Shown here: piece by piece, positions 24,041 to 33,309 of the stretch
How the letters are laid out: each line of letters starts with the position of its first letter
Position numbering within the stretch: the first letter of the stretch is position 1
Assembly: GCF_012641335.1 (NCBI RefSeq)
Contig: NZ_JABAID010000011.1
Coordinates: forward strand, 62,001-126,000
Length of the DNA: 64,000 nucleotides
Origin: Novosphingobium sp. ERN07
Lineage (GTDB): Bacteria; Pseudomonadota; Alphaproteobacteria; Sphingomonadales; Sphingomonadaceae
Direction: 5' to 3'
Program-made: the position numbers and the translations under genes
The notes under the pieces: generated by a model
The model's input: the letters and a program-made list of their open reading frames with translations, nothing else
Told to the model about the DNA's origin: nothing
The model's database searches: none

Positions 24041-24303
24041 GACTGGCTCTCCCCGCGACAAACCTCGTCGGCGAGGCTCTTGGACCGGAAGTAGAACAGT
24101 CCGTGGACCGGGGCGGCGAGCACGAGCAGCAGCGCGGGCACCGCGCCCCACTCACCCAGCAGCGCCTTCGAAAGGGGCAGCAGCAGGACAGCGAGCGCCA
24201 ACCCCCAGCACAAGCCCGTCCACCATCGCCGCATGTGGCGCAGGCGCGAGGTTTCGGGGGCAGCCATCGGGGTCTTGAGGAAGGTGATCATCGGATGGGT
24301 CAT
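24037..24303 (-). CDS. Small membrane protein between traW and traU
   Basis: An 88-residue protein. The start at 24303 overlaps the traW stop (ATGA), and its stop overlaps the traU start the same way. Two membrane helices are predicted (about residues 29-47 and 54-70: GLCWGLALAVLLLPLSKALL, VPALLLVLAAPVHGLFYF). No named family recognised. The strict coupling on both sides shows it is expressed with the pilus assembly genes. Confidence 0.7.
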   Translation of the reverse strand: MTHPMITFLKTPMAAPETSRLRHMRRWWTGLCWGLALAVLLLPLSKALLGEWGAVPALLLVLAAPVHGLFYFRSKSLADEVCRGESQS

Positions 24304-24977
24304 GAGATCTTTCCTCCGCCCGCGGGCGCGGCCGGCGCCGGCGGCAGCGGGAACTCGCTGATCTTGAGGCTCGCGCCCGCGGATGAGACGACCGCCGGGG
24401 TATGGCGAATGCCGAACTTGCCCGTGAGCGTCCCGCCTTGATCGAAGTAGAACCGGCGCTGCCAGGGCTTCATCGCGTCGAAAGGCGAGCCCGAGACAAA
24501 GATGATCTTGGCCCGGGCGTCGCTCCAGGTCTTGACCGCCCAGGCGAGCTCCGCCGCGTTGTCGCCGTCGATAAAGACCAGCGCCTGTCGCAGTTGCACC
24601 ATGTCGAGCGGATTGACCCGCGTGCCACGCGCCGCGATCAGGTTGCCCTTGGCGTCGACGATATCGTCCTCGGTGACGATCGAGGGATCGAACAGCCACT
24701 CGCGCTTCACGCTCGCCGGGGTCATGCCATCGACCCGCTTGGGCCGCCGGACGCTCGCCACGGCCTGTTCCTGCATCTCGCGCTGCAGCCGCTCGATCCC
24801 GCCGTTCGCCTCGAGGGTCCTGAGCTTGGTCTCGATTGTCGTGAGCAGATCGGCCTCGATGATCGGGAAAGTCTGGCCCATCTGGCCATAGTCAGCGGCC
24901 CTGACTGCCGAGATCAGCGGCCAGCCTATCAGCAGAGCGGCGCCTCCTGCGGCGGACAAGGCAGCGATCCGGCTCAC
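24300..24977 (-). CDS. traW: Pilus assembly protein TraW
   Basis: A 225-residue periplasmic protein with a signal peptide in the first 27 residues. Typical TraW text: YGQMGQTFPIIEADLLTTIETKL at the mature N-terminus, a middle SIVTEDDIVDAKGNLIAARGTRVNPLD segment, and KIIFVSGSPFDAMKP near residue 157. The C-terminus is alanine/proline-rich. It partners with TrbC. Overlaps by 4 bp with the S26 peptidase gene upstream and with the small membrane gene downstream. Confidence 0.92.
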   Translation of the reverse strand: MSRIAALSAAGGAALLIGWPLISAVRAADYGQMGQTFPIIEADLLTTIETKLRTLEANGGIERLQREMQEQAVASVRRPKRVDGMTPASVKREWLFDPSIVTEDDIVDAKGNLIAARGTRVNPLDMVQLRQALVFIDGDNAAELAWAVKTWSDARAKIIFVSGSPFDAMKPWQRRFYFDQGGTLTGKFGIRHTPAVVSSAGASLKISEFPLPPAPAAPAGGGKIS

Positions 24978-25519
24978 AGCAGCGAGTCCCCGGTGCCGAT
25001 GATGCGTGCCGAACAGACGAAGCCGATGTCGGCATAGCGGCTATCAAGCCCGTCCTTGTGCTCGGTGCCTACATAGTAGCAGTGCTCGGGTATGCGGCCT
25101 GTTGGGCCCGGTTCCAGCGGCTCGCCGCGCGAACTGACCGGCTTCAACCGCGAGACTTCGGCGCCGTTGATCCGCACCACGCTGCCCTCGCGGGTCACCA
25201 TGTCTCCTGGCATCCCGTAGACACGCTTGGCAAAAGGTGGAGAGACCTTCCCGAAATGCGCGGTGATGAGGCGTGTCTGAGGCGGTGCAAACACCACGAA
25301 GTCCCCGCGCGCCGGGCGGCGGTGCTTGTCGATCCAGAAGGCCCAATTGGGGAGCGACCTCGTCGTGTTGATGAGAATTGCATGGTTGTCGCGCCAGCTC
25401 GCCAGCGAGGAGCTGGCTGCAAGCGTCGCCGCAAGCGCGCCGATAACCAGCCAGCGGCGGGTGTGCGAGGATCGCGGGGGCAGAGGCTCAGTTGACGGCA
25501 GCACTGGCCTGTCCTCCAT
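24974..25519 (-). CDS. S26-family signal peptidase (TrhF/TraF-like)
   Basis: A 181-residue inner-membrane serine peptidase with one N-terminal transmembrane segment (about residues 22-42). The catalytic serine is S55 in NTTRSLPNWAFW and the general-base lysine is K98 in FAKRVYGMPGD, the classic S26 Ser-Lys dyad. In conjugation operons this family matures the pilin or other exported Tra proteins. It differs from the thioredoxin-like TraF elsewhere in the operon, so the symbol is left empty. It overlaps trbI by 32 bp and traW by 4 bp. Confidence 0.88.
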   Translation of the reverse strand: MEDRPVLPSTEPLPPRSSHTRRWLVIGALAATLAASSSLASWRDNHAILINTTRSLPNWAFWIDKHRRPARGDFVVFAPPQTRLITAHFGKVSPPFAKRVYGMPGDMVTREGSVVRINGAEVSRLKPVSSRGEPLEPGPTGRIPEHCYYVGTEHKDGLDSRYADIGFVCSARIIGTGDSLL

Positions 25520-26078
25520 AGGCGGCGCCCGGCATCGGGGCCGGGGCGGCTCCCTGCGGGGCGCCCTGCCCGTTCATCGCCGCACGCATGGCGCCCATGA
25601 CGTCACCGGCAGAAGCATTCGCCGGCTGCGGCATCTTGACCTTTGCATAGACTTCGCGGCGGACCTCGGCGGTGATGTCGGGGACATTGCCGGCGAGCAC
25701 CGCCTCGCCCACCAGCACGATCTGGCCCGTCGCGCCGCGGCGCTCGAGGTTCTTCTGGACCTCGCCCATGAACGCCCGCGTCTCGGTAGTGACCTGCTCG
25801 GGCGGCGTCGCCGAGCGGGCCTGGGCCTGGACATATTCGCCCACGATGCCCGAAAGCTGGACCTTGGCGATGGTAGGTGTGTCTCCAGCCCCCAGCACGG
25901 TCTTGGTGACCCAGGCGCCCCACAGCCCTGCGGCAACCAGCGTGCCGACAAGCGCGACGGGAATAAGTCCGATGCGGGCCCGGGGTGTGGGCCGGCCTGT
26001 ACTCACTTCGGCCTCGAACAGCGGACCCGCGGTCGTGCTGGCTGCATGACTTGAGGGCGTTTGGGGGCTTCTAGCCAT
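25488..26078 (-). CDS. trbI: Type-F conjugative transfer protein TrbI
   Basis: A 196-residue protein from ATG 26078, with GGGAG 8 bp upstream. One membrane helix (about residues 35-55: IGLIPVALVGTLVAAGLWGAWV). A periplasmic domain follows, with KVQLSGIVGEYVQAQARS, RAFMGEVQKNLERRG and IVLVGEAVLAGNVPDIT, which is characteristic of F TrbI (pilus extension and retraction). The C-terminal Ala/Pro/Gly-rich tail is low complexity. Confidence 0.88.
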   Translation of the reverse strand: MARSPQTPSSHAASTTAGPLFEAEVSTGRPTPRARIGLIPVALVGTLVAAGLWGAWVTKTVLGAGDTPTIAKVQLSGIVGEYVQAQARSATPPEQVTTETRAFMGEVQKNLERRGATGQIVLVGEAVLAGNVPDITAEVRREVYAKVKMPQPANASAGDVMGAMRAAMNGQGAPQGAAPAPMPGAAYGGQASAAVN

Positions 26079-26421
26079 GGGTGATCTCCCTGGAATTTGA
26101 GGTGGCCGCACCGCCCGACTGCGTGAGCGAGTGGCGGCGAAAGAAGCCGACTGCGACGAAAAGTCCGGCGCTGGTCAGCCAGAAGAAGCGAACGAAGTGG
26201 TCCTGGCGCTCGGCGCTCGCGGCGACATAGCGCGAGGCGAAGTTGTCGATTTGGAGTATGGTCCCGCCAAAGCTGAAATTGCCCAGCGCGGCGAAGAACA
26301 GGAGCCATAGCGCGGCGACGCAGCCCAGCGTGACCACGAGCCATCCTGCGAGACGCAGGCCGTGGTAGCAGGCATCGGCAAGGCGCCAGGACTGGCGGGC
26401 AGAGGCGTGAGGCGTGATCAT
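26071..26421 (-). CDS. Membrane protein between traC and trbI
   Basis: A 116-residue protein with two predicted membrane helices (about residues 24-46, WLVVTLGCVAALWLLFFAALG, and 78-94, FFWLTSAGLFVAVGFF). The periplasmic or cytoplasmic loop between contains FGGTILQIDNFASRYV. No named family recognised. ATGA overlap with traC and 8-bp overlap with trbI place it firmly in the transfer operon. Confidence 0.7.
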   Translation of the reverse strand: MITPHASARQSWRLADACYHGLRLAGWLVVTLGCVAALWLLFFAALGNFSFGGTILQIDNFASRYVAASAERQDHFVRFFWLTSAGLFVAVGFFRRHSLTQSGGAATSNSREITHG

Positions 26422-29024
26422 TCGGCCGCCTCCGCCAGTTCACCTTCCATGAAATCGGGGGCACCGGGCTCAGGCGGTACGAAGTCCGGGAAGGCGACCC
26501 GCTCGATCGCATCGGGGAGCGGCAGGCCGGCGCGCACCTTTTCCTCGATCTCCGAGAAGACCCGCGGGCTCGAGGAATAGAGCGTTGCCGAATAGGGATC
26601 GAGCACCAGTCGTCCGACCGCGAGGGTCTCCGGGCCCTTGATCAGAACGTCGGAATATTCGGTGCCGTTGCGTTTTAGTGAGCGCAGCAGGCTTTCGGTA
26701 TAGTGGTCCATCTCGAAGCGCTGATGCTTGGCAAGATCATTGATCGTCTCCTCCTTCTGCTGGAGGACGATCGACCAGTCCGAGTTCTCAAGCGCGGCGA
26801 GCGAGCCTTCGGACTTGTAAAAGTCATTGAGAGACTGGGTAGCGGTGATCAGCGAGCCGCCATACTTGCGGCAAGTGCGGGCATAGGTCTCGATTGCCTG
26901 GCCCATCTGTCCGCCGCCCAGAAGCTGCCAGGCCTCGTCGATCATCGTGAGCTTGGGCACCGAACGGTCGAGATCGCGCATGACGCGCAGCGTCAGGAAC
27001 ATGAGTGCGGTGAGCGCCACTGAACGCAGTTCCGGTTTCGATGAGAGATCGGAGAGCTCGAACACGGTGAGCCCGGCGGACAGGTCGATCGAGCATGCGC
27101 CTTCGAAGAACCGGCCATAGGTGCCGCCGGTGAGGAACGGCGACATGGCGTCGGCGAGATCCCCGGCATAGGGCGAAGGCAGTGCGCGGAGTGCAGCCGC
27201 GACATCGTCGATCGTCCCGGCGCGCTGCTTCTCGCGCCAGACCTTGCTCACCGCGGAATCGATGAGGCCGCGCTCGGTGTCGGACAGCCGGTCCTGCTGG
27301 CGCGCCATCTGGCCGACGATCGATTTCAGCATGGCGAGGCATTCGACCTCGTAATCTTCGCCATCCTCGTCGCTCGACAGCGCTTCGCCGTCGATCATGT
27401 CGAAGGGATTGAGCGAGAAGCCCGACGACAGTTTGAACTCAACGAAGGCGCCGCCAAAGGCTTTGGCCATGTGCTCGAACGAACGGCCATCGTCGATCAC
27501 AATGACCTTGGCCCCTGCCCCCGACATTGCCGCGCAGACGTCCTGCAGGAAGACCGACTTGCCCGAACCCGACTTGCCGAAGACCGCGACGTTGTGGTTG
27601 CCGGCGGCATTCTGGAACGGCGACCAGAAAAACGGTTGCCCGCGCCTGCCAATGAGCAGGACATGCGGGATGTGACCGCCGGTATGCTCGCCCTGAAGCG
27701 GCGCGATCGATGCCGCGGTCGTCGTAAGCATGGTCTTGAAGCGCTTCATGCGCTTGAGGTCGGCCGAGAGACCATTGGGCAGTGACAGCGGCATCGCCGC
27801 GAGGAGCCCCATCACCTGGAGGTAGCGCTCGTCGATGAGATCCCATCCGCAGGCCTTGTAGACCGACTTTACCATGCGCTCGTTGATGTCGCCCTTGCCG
27901 AGCGGCGAGAGCGCGCCGACGCCGTAATAGACCTGCGCGAGTTTGCGGCCCTGGCGGATCTGTCCTTGCACGTATTGCCATTCGTCGCGCTGTTCAGAGA
28001 GTTGTGGCAGGAACCGCGCGGAGCGGCTGTCGGCGAGGCTGGTGGTGCGCATGACCTTGAGCCCGGCGCGCGAGGCGACCGCGTCCTCGTCCTGATAGAC
28101 AAGTCCGAGCACAGTCATGACATTGCAGCCGAAGCGCAGCTTGTCGTTGATGACGTCGCCGATGATCTTCTGGACGTCCCACGGCGCCCACTGCTTGGGC
28201 AGGTTGCGCACCGAGAAGAAGCGCCAATCGAACTTGTCGGGCACGACCTCGCCGATGACCGGCGCGCCGTCCTCGCGCTCGCCTGTGGGGCGAAAGCGCT
28301 CGGTGTGGAGCACGATCCGGTCGGGGGTGACGTGCGTTTCCAGATCGCGCCGCACGCATTGGACGTTGATCGGATCGAGCTCGGAATAGTGCTCGGGCTT
28401 GTCGGCGTTATCGACCGCCGGGCAGAGAAAATCGTCGAGAAAGGCGATCAGTTCAACAGGTGTCATGTCGCGCGCGGGGATCGAGAGAGCCTGCAGCGTG
28501 CCGCGCAGGCTCTCGCGCACCGACACGAGTGTGTCGGCGCCGATCGGACCGCTGAGCCGGGCACCGATCGAGAGAATTACGCGGGTATTGCGCAGGTAAA
28601 ACGGCGCATCACGCGAGATCGACATCCAGGCTGCCCGGCGCAGCCAGCGCGCGCGGTGCATCGCGGCGCGGCCGTAGACGCCCTTGGCGACAACGCGCGG
28701 CATCACCCAGTCGGCAATGCGCTCACCGACCGAGGGGCTTTGCCAATGGATCAGCTGGATCTCGCAGCCTGATGGCACGGCGTCAGAGAGGAACTGGGTG
28801 AGAAGTTCGCCGCTGCGTTCGTCGGCCCCCATCATCGGGGCCAGCTCGAGAATGAACCCGATCGAGTCCGTGTTGATGAACATGCCGTGCTTCTTGTCGA
28901 AGCTGCGATAGGGCAACCAGTTCGAGAGCATCGGAGCGCCCAGCACCGGGCGTGTTGCCTCGGGATGCGCGCTTTCGCCGAACAGCATGTCGAGGAACCG
29001 ATCCCAGAAGCCGCGCGAGGTCAT
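26418..29024 (-). CDS. traC: Type IV secretion ATPase TraC (VirB4-like)
   Basis: An 868-residue ATPase that powers pilus assembly at the inner membrane. The N-terminal TraC-specific half begins MTSRGFWDRFLDMLFGE and contains CEIQLIHWQSPSVGERI. Walker A GKSGSGKS is at residues 483-490, Walker B MIDEAW has D696 and E697, and TQSLNDFYKSEGSLAALENS follows, typical of VirB4/TraC proteins. Start ATG 29024 has GAGGAG upstream. Next to traV, as expected for F-type operons (F traR is absent). Confidence 0.95.
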   Translation of the reverse strand: MTSRGFWDRFLDMLFGESAHPEATRPVLGAPMLSNWLPYRSFDKKHGMFINTDSIGFILELAPMMGADERSGELLTQFLSDAVPSGCEIQLIHWQSPSVGERIADWVMPRVVAKGVYGRAAMHRARWLRRAAWMSISRDAPFYLRNTRVILSIGARLSGPIGADTLVSVRESLRGTLQALSIPARDMTPVELIAFLDDFLCPAVDNADKPEHYSELDPINVQCVRRDLETHVTPDRIVLHTERFRPTGEREDGAPVIGEVVPDKFDWRFFSVRNLPKQWAPWDVQKIIGDVINDKLRFGCNVMTVLGLVYQDEDAVASRAGLKVMRTTSLADSRSARFLPQLSEQRDEWQYVQGQIRQGRKLAQVYYGVGALSPLGKGDINERMVKSVYKACGWDLIDERYLQVMGLLAAMPLSLPNGLSADLKRMKRFKTMLTTTAASIAPLQGEHTGGHIPHVLLIGRRGQPFFWSPFQNAAGNHNVAVFGKSGSGKSVFLQDVCAAMSGAGAKVIVIDDGRSFEHMAKAFGGAFVEFKLSSGFSLNPFDMIDGEALSSDEDGEDYEVECLAMLKSIVGQMARQQDRLSDTERGLIDSAVSKVWREKQRAGTIDDVAAALRALPSPYAGDLADAMSPFLTGGTYGRFFEGACSIDLSAGLTVFELSDLSSKPELRSVALTALMFLTLRVMRDLDRSVPKLTMIDEAWQLLGGGQMGQAIETYARTCRKYGGSLITATQSLNDFYKSEGSLAALENSDWSIVLQQKEETINDLAKHQRFEMDHYTESLLRSLKRNGTEYSDVLIKGPETLAVGRLVLDPYSATLYSSSPRVFSEIEEKVRAGLPLPDAIERVAFPDFVPPEPGAPDFMEGELAEAAE

Positions 29025-29029
29025 TGCCC

Positions 29030-30208
29030 CTACTCCTCGACCTTGGCGGGAAAGGCCGCCGGTGCATTGGCCGGCGATGTTTTGTCCGCGGCGGCCGATG
29101 GCGCTGCGGCAGGCGGGGCAATCGCTCCACTGCGGGCAGGATCCGTGAGCTTTGCTGCCGATGGGAGCGGCGCTTTCGCGGTTTGGGCGAGGCGCGCCTG
29201 GACTTCGGCGCGGATGGCATCGATGGCATTGCCGGACCCCCGCGCAGCGGCCTTGGCGCGCGCTGCCGCGACCGCTTCAGGCGTTGGCAGGGATGCCAAC
29301 GCGGCGTCGGCCGGTGCGGCGATCGGAGCGTCACGGCCATCGATGAGCTGAGCAGGAACCCCGGGTGCGGGCGCTAACGCCGCGCTGGCGAGGCTGACCG
29401 CCCTGCCCTCGACTTGCTCCCCAAGGTTGGGCTCGCCCGATGACAGCTGCATCCAGGCGCCATCGTCGACCACCGCGTGAACGATCCGCGGCTCATGGAG
29501 ATTGCCGCCGCCATCGACGAAGGACGGGAACACGACCTTCAACACCCGGCGCTCGCGATGTATCATGCCATTACCGGAAGCAGCGAGCCTGCCCGAACCG
29601 GAGGGGGTGTAGGCAGCTGTGACAGGCCTGGCCGCCGCCGATTGACGAATATACGGCCCCGCTGGCGAATGTCCGGACGTCATGGGCCGGGCATTCTGGA
29701 TCACCGACAGCGCTTGATCGTCTATCAAAGTCGAAGGTGCGCAGGTCCCGCCCGGCGCGCTGCAGGCGAAGCTTCCCTTGATGTTGCCGCCGAACAGCGA
29801 AGTGCAGGCTGCAAGCTGGGTCGCGGCAAGCCCGACCGCGGCAAAGCCCGCCGCCCGGCCCAGACCGCTTGGCGCGCGATGCTCAGCGAGCATGCCAAGG
29901 CGCACGGCAAGCCGCCAGAATGCGAGACCGGATCCGAGCGAGATCGTCTCGGCGCCAAGGCTTACATGGCCGCCCGAACGGGCCCAGGCGCAATGGCGCA
30001 GCTTTGTCAATTCGAAGGGCGTGAGGTCCCGACCGATTGGCGGCCCGAAGGCGAGCACGAGATCCTGCCACAGCCGGATTGCCTCGCCGCGTTTCAACTC
30101 AACGCGCGGCAACGAGATTGCCCCGCGCGAGCGCCGCGCGACCGCGCGCACCAAGCTCGCTTGGCTCTTCGGGTCAAGCGCGGTCACGACTTGGCGCCCT
30201 TCAGCCAT
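29030..30208 (-). CDS. traV: TraV lipoprotein with in-frame N-terminal extension
   Basis: The frame runs 392 codons from ATG 30208, which overlaps dsbC by 25 bp and has GAGG about 10 bp upstream. From residue 106 (ATG 29893) it reads as a TraV outer-membrane lipoprotein: hydrophobic signal GFAAVGLAATQLAAC with lipobox LAAC, then TSLFGGNIKGSFACSAPGGTCAPST, which is TraV-like. A proline/alanine-rich tail follows. The 105 residues before that have ordinary protein composition and no stop. Either the product is a fusion, or two proteins are made by internal initiation at 29893, which would give a 287-residue lipoprotein. The TraV identity of the C-terminal part is well supported; the real start is not. 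Confidence 0.8.
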   Translation of the reverse strand: MAEGRQVVTALDPKSQASLVRAVARRSRGAISLPRVELKRGEAIRLWQDLVLAFGPPIGRDLTPFELTKLRHCAWARSGGHVSLGAETISLGSGLAFWRLAVRLGMLAEHRAPSGLGRAAGFAAVGLAATQLAACTSLFGGNIKGSFACSAPGGTCAPSTLIDDQALSVIQNARPMTSGHSPAGPYIRQSAAARPVTAAYTPSGSGRLAASGNGMIHRERRVLKVVFPSFVDGGGNLHEPRIVHAVVDDGAWMQLSSGEPNLGEQVEGRAVSLASAALAPAPGVPAQLIDGRDAPIAAPADAALASLPTPEAVAAARAKAAARGSGNAIDAIRAEVQARLAQTAKAPLPSAAKLTDPARSGAIAPPAAAPSAAADKTSPANAPAAFPAKVEE

Positions 30209-31083
30209 TGTTCGAGCACCTCACGCGGTCGGAACCCTTCGATCACCGCGCCGTCCGAACGGACGATCACCGGGGTTCCGGCCAAGCCCTGCTCGCGGGC
30301 GAAGCGCTCGTTGGCATCGAGCGGCGAGGTGTCGCAGGCGCGCGTGTCGGTGATCGGCGTGCCGGCATAGGCGGCCTTGACGGCTTTGCGCCGATCGCGC
30401 GCGCAGAACACCTGGTTGGCAAGATCGCGGCTGCCGAGCACCGAGATCGGCCGCTCGATCACGCGCACATTCATGCTTTCAAGCACGCCCGACAGCGCCC
30501 GGCAGTAGCCGCAGCGAAAATCGCTGAACACAGTGACGGACGGCCCCGAGCTTGCTCCCCAGACAATGCCGCCCGCCTCGGGCAGTGCGGCGAGCGACAT
30601 CATCCGGGGGGCTCCGCTCGCCGTCGGCGTGCTGACGCCGCGGCGGGGGGTCTCGACTTCCTGTGCTTCCTGCTTGCTTCCCGCCGCACCGCCAACGAGG
30701 AGATCGGGATTGACCTCGAGCAGCCGGACCGCGGTCAGGTCCTGACGGGTCTGCATGTCGTAAACGCGCCCGATGAGCAGGTAACGCGCGGTCCTGTCGA
30801 CATAGAACAGCTGCGATCCGGCGGTCACTTCGCAGACCCCGTCAACCAGCTGGCAATTGACCCGGCTCACCTGGGTGCGCGGCAGGCGCTGCTTGAGAAG
30901 CGCCGTGACCGCCTGGTCGGCCTCGGACGGCGCGTGAGCGCTATTTGGCGCGGCGTCCCCGGCGCCCGCAGCATTGGCATTTGCCCAGACCAGCGATCCG
31001 CCGCTGCCGAGCACGATTGCGGCCAGCGGCATCAGGGCTTGGCGAAGGCTAGGCCTGCAAAATTTAAGTGGTTTCAGCTTCAT
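30184..31083 (-). CDS. dsbC: DsbC-type periplasmic disulfide isomerase
   Basis: A 299-residue protein from ATG 31083, with GAGGAGGG upstream. A signal peptide covers about residues 1-38. A DsbC-like dimerisation domain (VNCQLVDGVCEVTAGSQLFYVDRTARYLLIGRVYDMQTRQDLT) is followed by a thioredoxin domain with FSDFRCGYC (C191, C194) and GLAGTPVIV carrying the cis-proline. It should shuffle disulfides in TraU, TraN and TraH. A DsbC of this kind is standard in F-type operons between traB and traV. Confidence 0.9.
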   Translation of the reverse strand: MKLKPLKFCRPSLRQALMPLAAIVLGSGGSLVWANANAAGAGDAAPNSAHAPSEADQAVTALLKQRLPRTQVSRVNCQLVDGVCEVTAGSQLFYVDRTARYLLIGRVYDMQTRQDLTAVRLLEVNPDLLVGGAAGSKQEAQEVETPRRGVSTPTASGAPRMMSLAALPEAGGIVWGASSGPSVTVFSDFRCGYCRALSGVLESMNVRVIERPISVLGSRDLANQVFCARDRRKAVKAAYAGTPITDTRACDTSPLDANERFAREQGLAGTPVIVRSDGAVIEGFRPREVLEQWLKGAKS

Positions 31084-31093
31084 TGCACCCTCC

Positions 31094-32512
31094 TCATCCG
31101 TTGATGAACACGCCTTCGAGAAACACGATTTCGACATCGATCCCGGTCGGCATTTCGATCACGGGCTGGTACTGCTCGGCCCGCTCGATCAGATATTTGC
31201 TGACCATGTCGCCCGAGGTGGCGATGCCTTCGCCGAGGCCGCCTTCGAGAATGTCGCCGGTGCCAAGCTTCTGGCGCTGGCCGTTCACGCTGACGTTGGT
31301 GCCGGTGAGCGTCGAATTTGTGTTGGCTGAAAAGCCGCGGCCAAACCCGCCCGCGAGCCCGGCGAGGAAGGCCTGGCCGATCAGCGAGCCCTCGCGGCTC
31401 ACCACCCTGCCCCTGACCCCGGTTTTGCCGCCAAAGGCGATGAAACCCTTCACGTCGGAGACCGCGTAGCGCCCATTCGGCTGCGGGCAGGTCATCCGCT
31501 GCAGCTTGACGTAGACCTTCTCGCTCGAGAGGTCGCCGCGCGCCGCGCCGTTGACCAGACAGCCCGCGATATTGGTCGTGAGCAGCCGCCCGTTGTCATA
31601 GACCGATCGCGCGGGGCCAGTGATGCGCAGCACGACCGGCAAAGGATCGGTCTGGCTCTGGACACCGGCAGCGGCGTCGACCCCGACGATGACCTTGGCG
31701 ACCGCGATCGAATTGGGCGGCAGGTAATTGGCGCTGTCGGTGAATACGGTGTTCCCCTTGGGCACTGGACTTCCCGTCCCGCTGGTGCCTTCGCCAAACG
31801 AGACCAGGCTCACCTCACTGCCGCGGCCTCCTGTCATGCCAGCTGCTGCCAAGGCCGCCTGACCGGCAGGCGTGCCTGGCGCGCTCTGGTAGCTCGGCGG
31901 GCTGGTCCGCCCATAAAGGGCATTGGGACCGGCCGAAGTCGCGCCTGGTCCGACAACAGGCTGGCCCATGATCGGCGACTGGCGCGCGGCGGCGAGCGCA
32001 GCCTTCAACTGCTCGTTTTCGTTCTGGTAGGCCGACAGCACCCGTTCGGTATCGGGCGAAATCCCTGCTGGCCCGCTGCTGCCTCCGCCTCCGCTTTGGG
32101 CCTGACTCTGGGCCAGCTGTGCTTCCAACTGGTCGGCACGCTGCGCGCGGGCGGCGAGCGCGCGCATGTTGTTGTCCATCGACATCATTTGGGCCTCGGA
32201 CTGGGCGCGCCATTCCTTCTCGGCCATGTTCTTGTTGACCATCTCGTCGACCGAGACGTCGGCGACCTGACGCTTGACGTTGCCGTCACCGCTCTTGTTT
32301 TCGCCTGCGAAGATCCACGACGAACCGATGATCAGCGCGGCGAGCCCGCCGGCACCAAGCAGCAGCATCTGCTTCTTCTTGACCGCCTCGTTGGCGATGA
32401 TCGCATCGCCAAGCGGCGACGCATCGCTGCTGTCTGGATCGGTTCCGTGGCCATCAGCCGAAGGACCATCGAGCGCCTTGGGACCTTTGCGGAACGGGTT
32501 CTTCCAGTCCAT
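31094..32512 (-). CDS. traB: Conjugal transfer protein TraB (VirB10-like)
   Basis: A 472-residue inner-membrane protein linking inner and outer membranes. It has a cytoplasmic N-terminus, one membrane helix (about residues 49-68, MLLLGAGGLAALIIGSSWIFA), a coiled-coil region with NMRALAARAQRADQLEAQL, and a Pro/Ser/Gly-rich linker. The TraB/VirB10 beta domain follows from about residue 230 (NYLPPNSIAVAKVIVGVDA, FIAFGGKTGVRGRVVSREGSLIG). The traK stop overlaps its ATG (TGATG). Confidence 0.93.
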   Translation of the reverse strand: MDWKNPFRKGPKALDGPSADGHGTDPDSSDASPLGDAIIANEAVKKKQMLLLGAGGLAALIIGSSWIFAGENKSGDGNVKRQVADVSVDEMVNKNMAEKEWRAQSEAQMMSMDNNMRALAARAQRADQLEAQLAQSQAQSGGGGSSGPAGISPDTERVLSAYQNENEQLKAALAAARQSPIMGQPVVGPGATSAGPNALYGRTSPPSYQSAPGTPAGQAALAAAGMTGGRGSEVSLVSFGEGTSGTGSPVPKGNTVFTDSANYLPPNSIAVAKVIVGVDAAAGVQSQTDPLPVVLRITGPARSVYDNGRLLTTNIAGCLVNGAARGDLSSEKVYVKLQRMTCPQPNGRYAVSDVKGFIAFGGKTGVRGRVVSREGSLIGQAFLAGLAGGFGRGFSANTNSTLTGTNVSVNGQRQKLGTGDILEGGLGEGIATSGDMVSKYLIERAEQYQPVIEMPTGIDVEIVFLEGVFING

Positions 32513-33309
32513 CACTGGCCTCCATTCGATTGGATGAGGTAGACGGCAGCCGACTTGCCAGGGGCGAGTTCGCTGACCGGGGTCATGAAGGCGACGCTGC
32601 CGCGGCCTGCGAGCAGGTTCTCATCGAGCGGCAAGGGACCCTTCCCGGTGTTGCGCACCTTGAGGATCAGGCCCTTGAGGTCCGCACCGCGGTATTCGCC
32701 GACTTGCTGGACCTCGAGTTTGCCGACTGCGACCGGCTCGAGCACGCTTTGCCGGATCTCGAACCCTTCGATGGTCTCGCTGCGATACATGGCCTGGGCG
32801 AGGCGTACTGCGGTGTCCTCGGGCGAGGAGCGCACTTCCCAATCCCGCGCGGCTTCGGCTTTGACTGCAGTGTTGGTGACGAACACCTGCTCTGCATCAT
32901 TGCCCCGAACCTGGCAGAGGAACTTGTAGACGAAGCCCTTGCGGGTCGTGCCGAAGAACGAGAGGTTGGGCTTGGTGAAGCCATCGGGCACCGAGATGTA
33001 TATGTCGCCGCGCACTGGTTCGTTGACGATCTTGAAGTCCTCGGCCGGGTTGCCGGTGGAGATCTTGGAGACCGAGGCGAACTGGTCGCCGGCAAGGCTG
33101 ATGCGGGTCAGGTCCTTGGCCGAAGCGGTGCAGGCGACCGTGCCGTTGTCGGCCGCAGGGATGCTCTGATCCGCTAGCGCGGAGCTTGCCGTCAGGCAGA
33201 GCGCGCCAAGGCAGATGAGCGCCGCGCCCACCGGCCGCCCGGCAATCGCCAAGGGGCGTCCCGCCAGCACTGTCCCGGCGCCGATGGCGCCCCAAGCCAG
33301 AACGGCCAT
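32512..33309 (-). CDS. traK: Type-F secretin-like protein TraK (VirB9-like)
   Basis: A 265-residue periplasmic protein from ATG 33309, which overlaps the traE stop. The hydrophobic N-terminal region is long, with an export signal ending near ASSALA (residue 46). The mature text is TraK-like (ISLAGDQFASVSKISTGNPAEDFKIVNEPVRGDIYISVPDG) with a C-terminal domain VGKLEVQQVGEYRGADLKGLILKVRNTG. It forms the outer-membrane core complex with TraV and TraB. Confidence 0.9.
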   Translation of the reverse strand: MAVLAWGAIGAGTVLAGRPLAIAGRPVGAALICLGALCLTASSALADQSIPAADNGTVACTASAKDLTRISLAGDQFASVSKISTGNPAEDFKIVNEPVRGDIYISVPDGFTKPNLSFFGTTRKGFVYKFLCQVRGNDAEQVFVTNTAVKAEAARDWEVRSSPEDTAVRLAQAMYRSETIEGFEIRQSVLEPVAVGKLEVQQVGEYRGADLKGLILKVRNTGKGPLPLDENLLAGRGSVAFMTPVSELAPGKSAAVYLIQSNGGQ

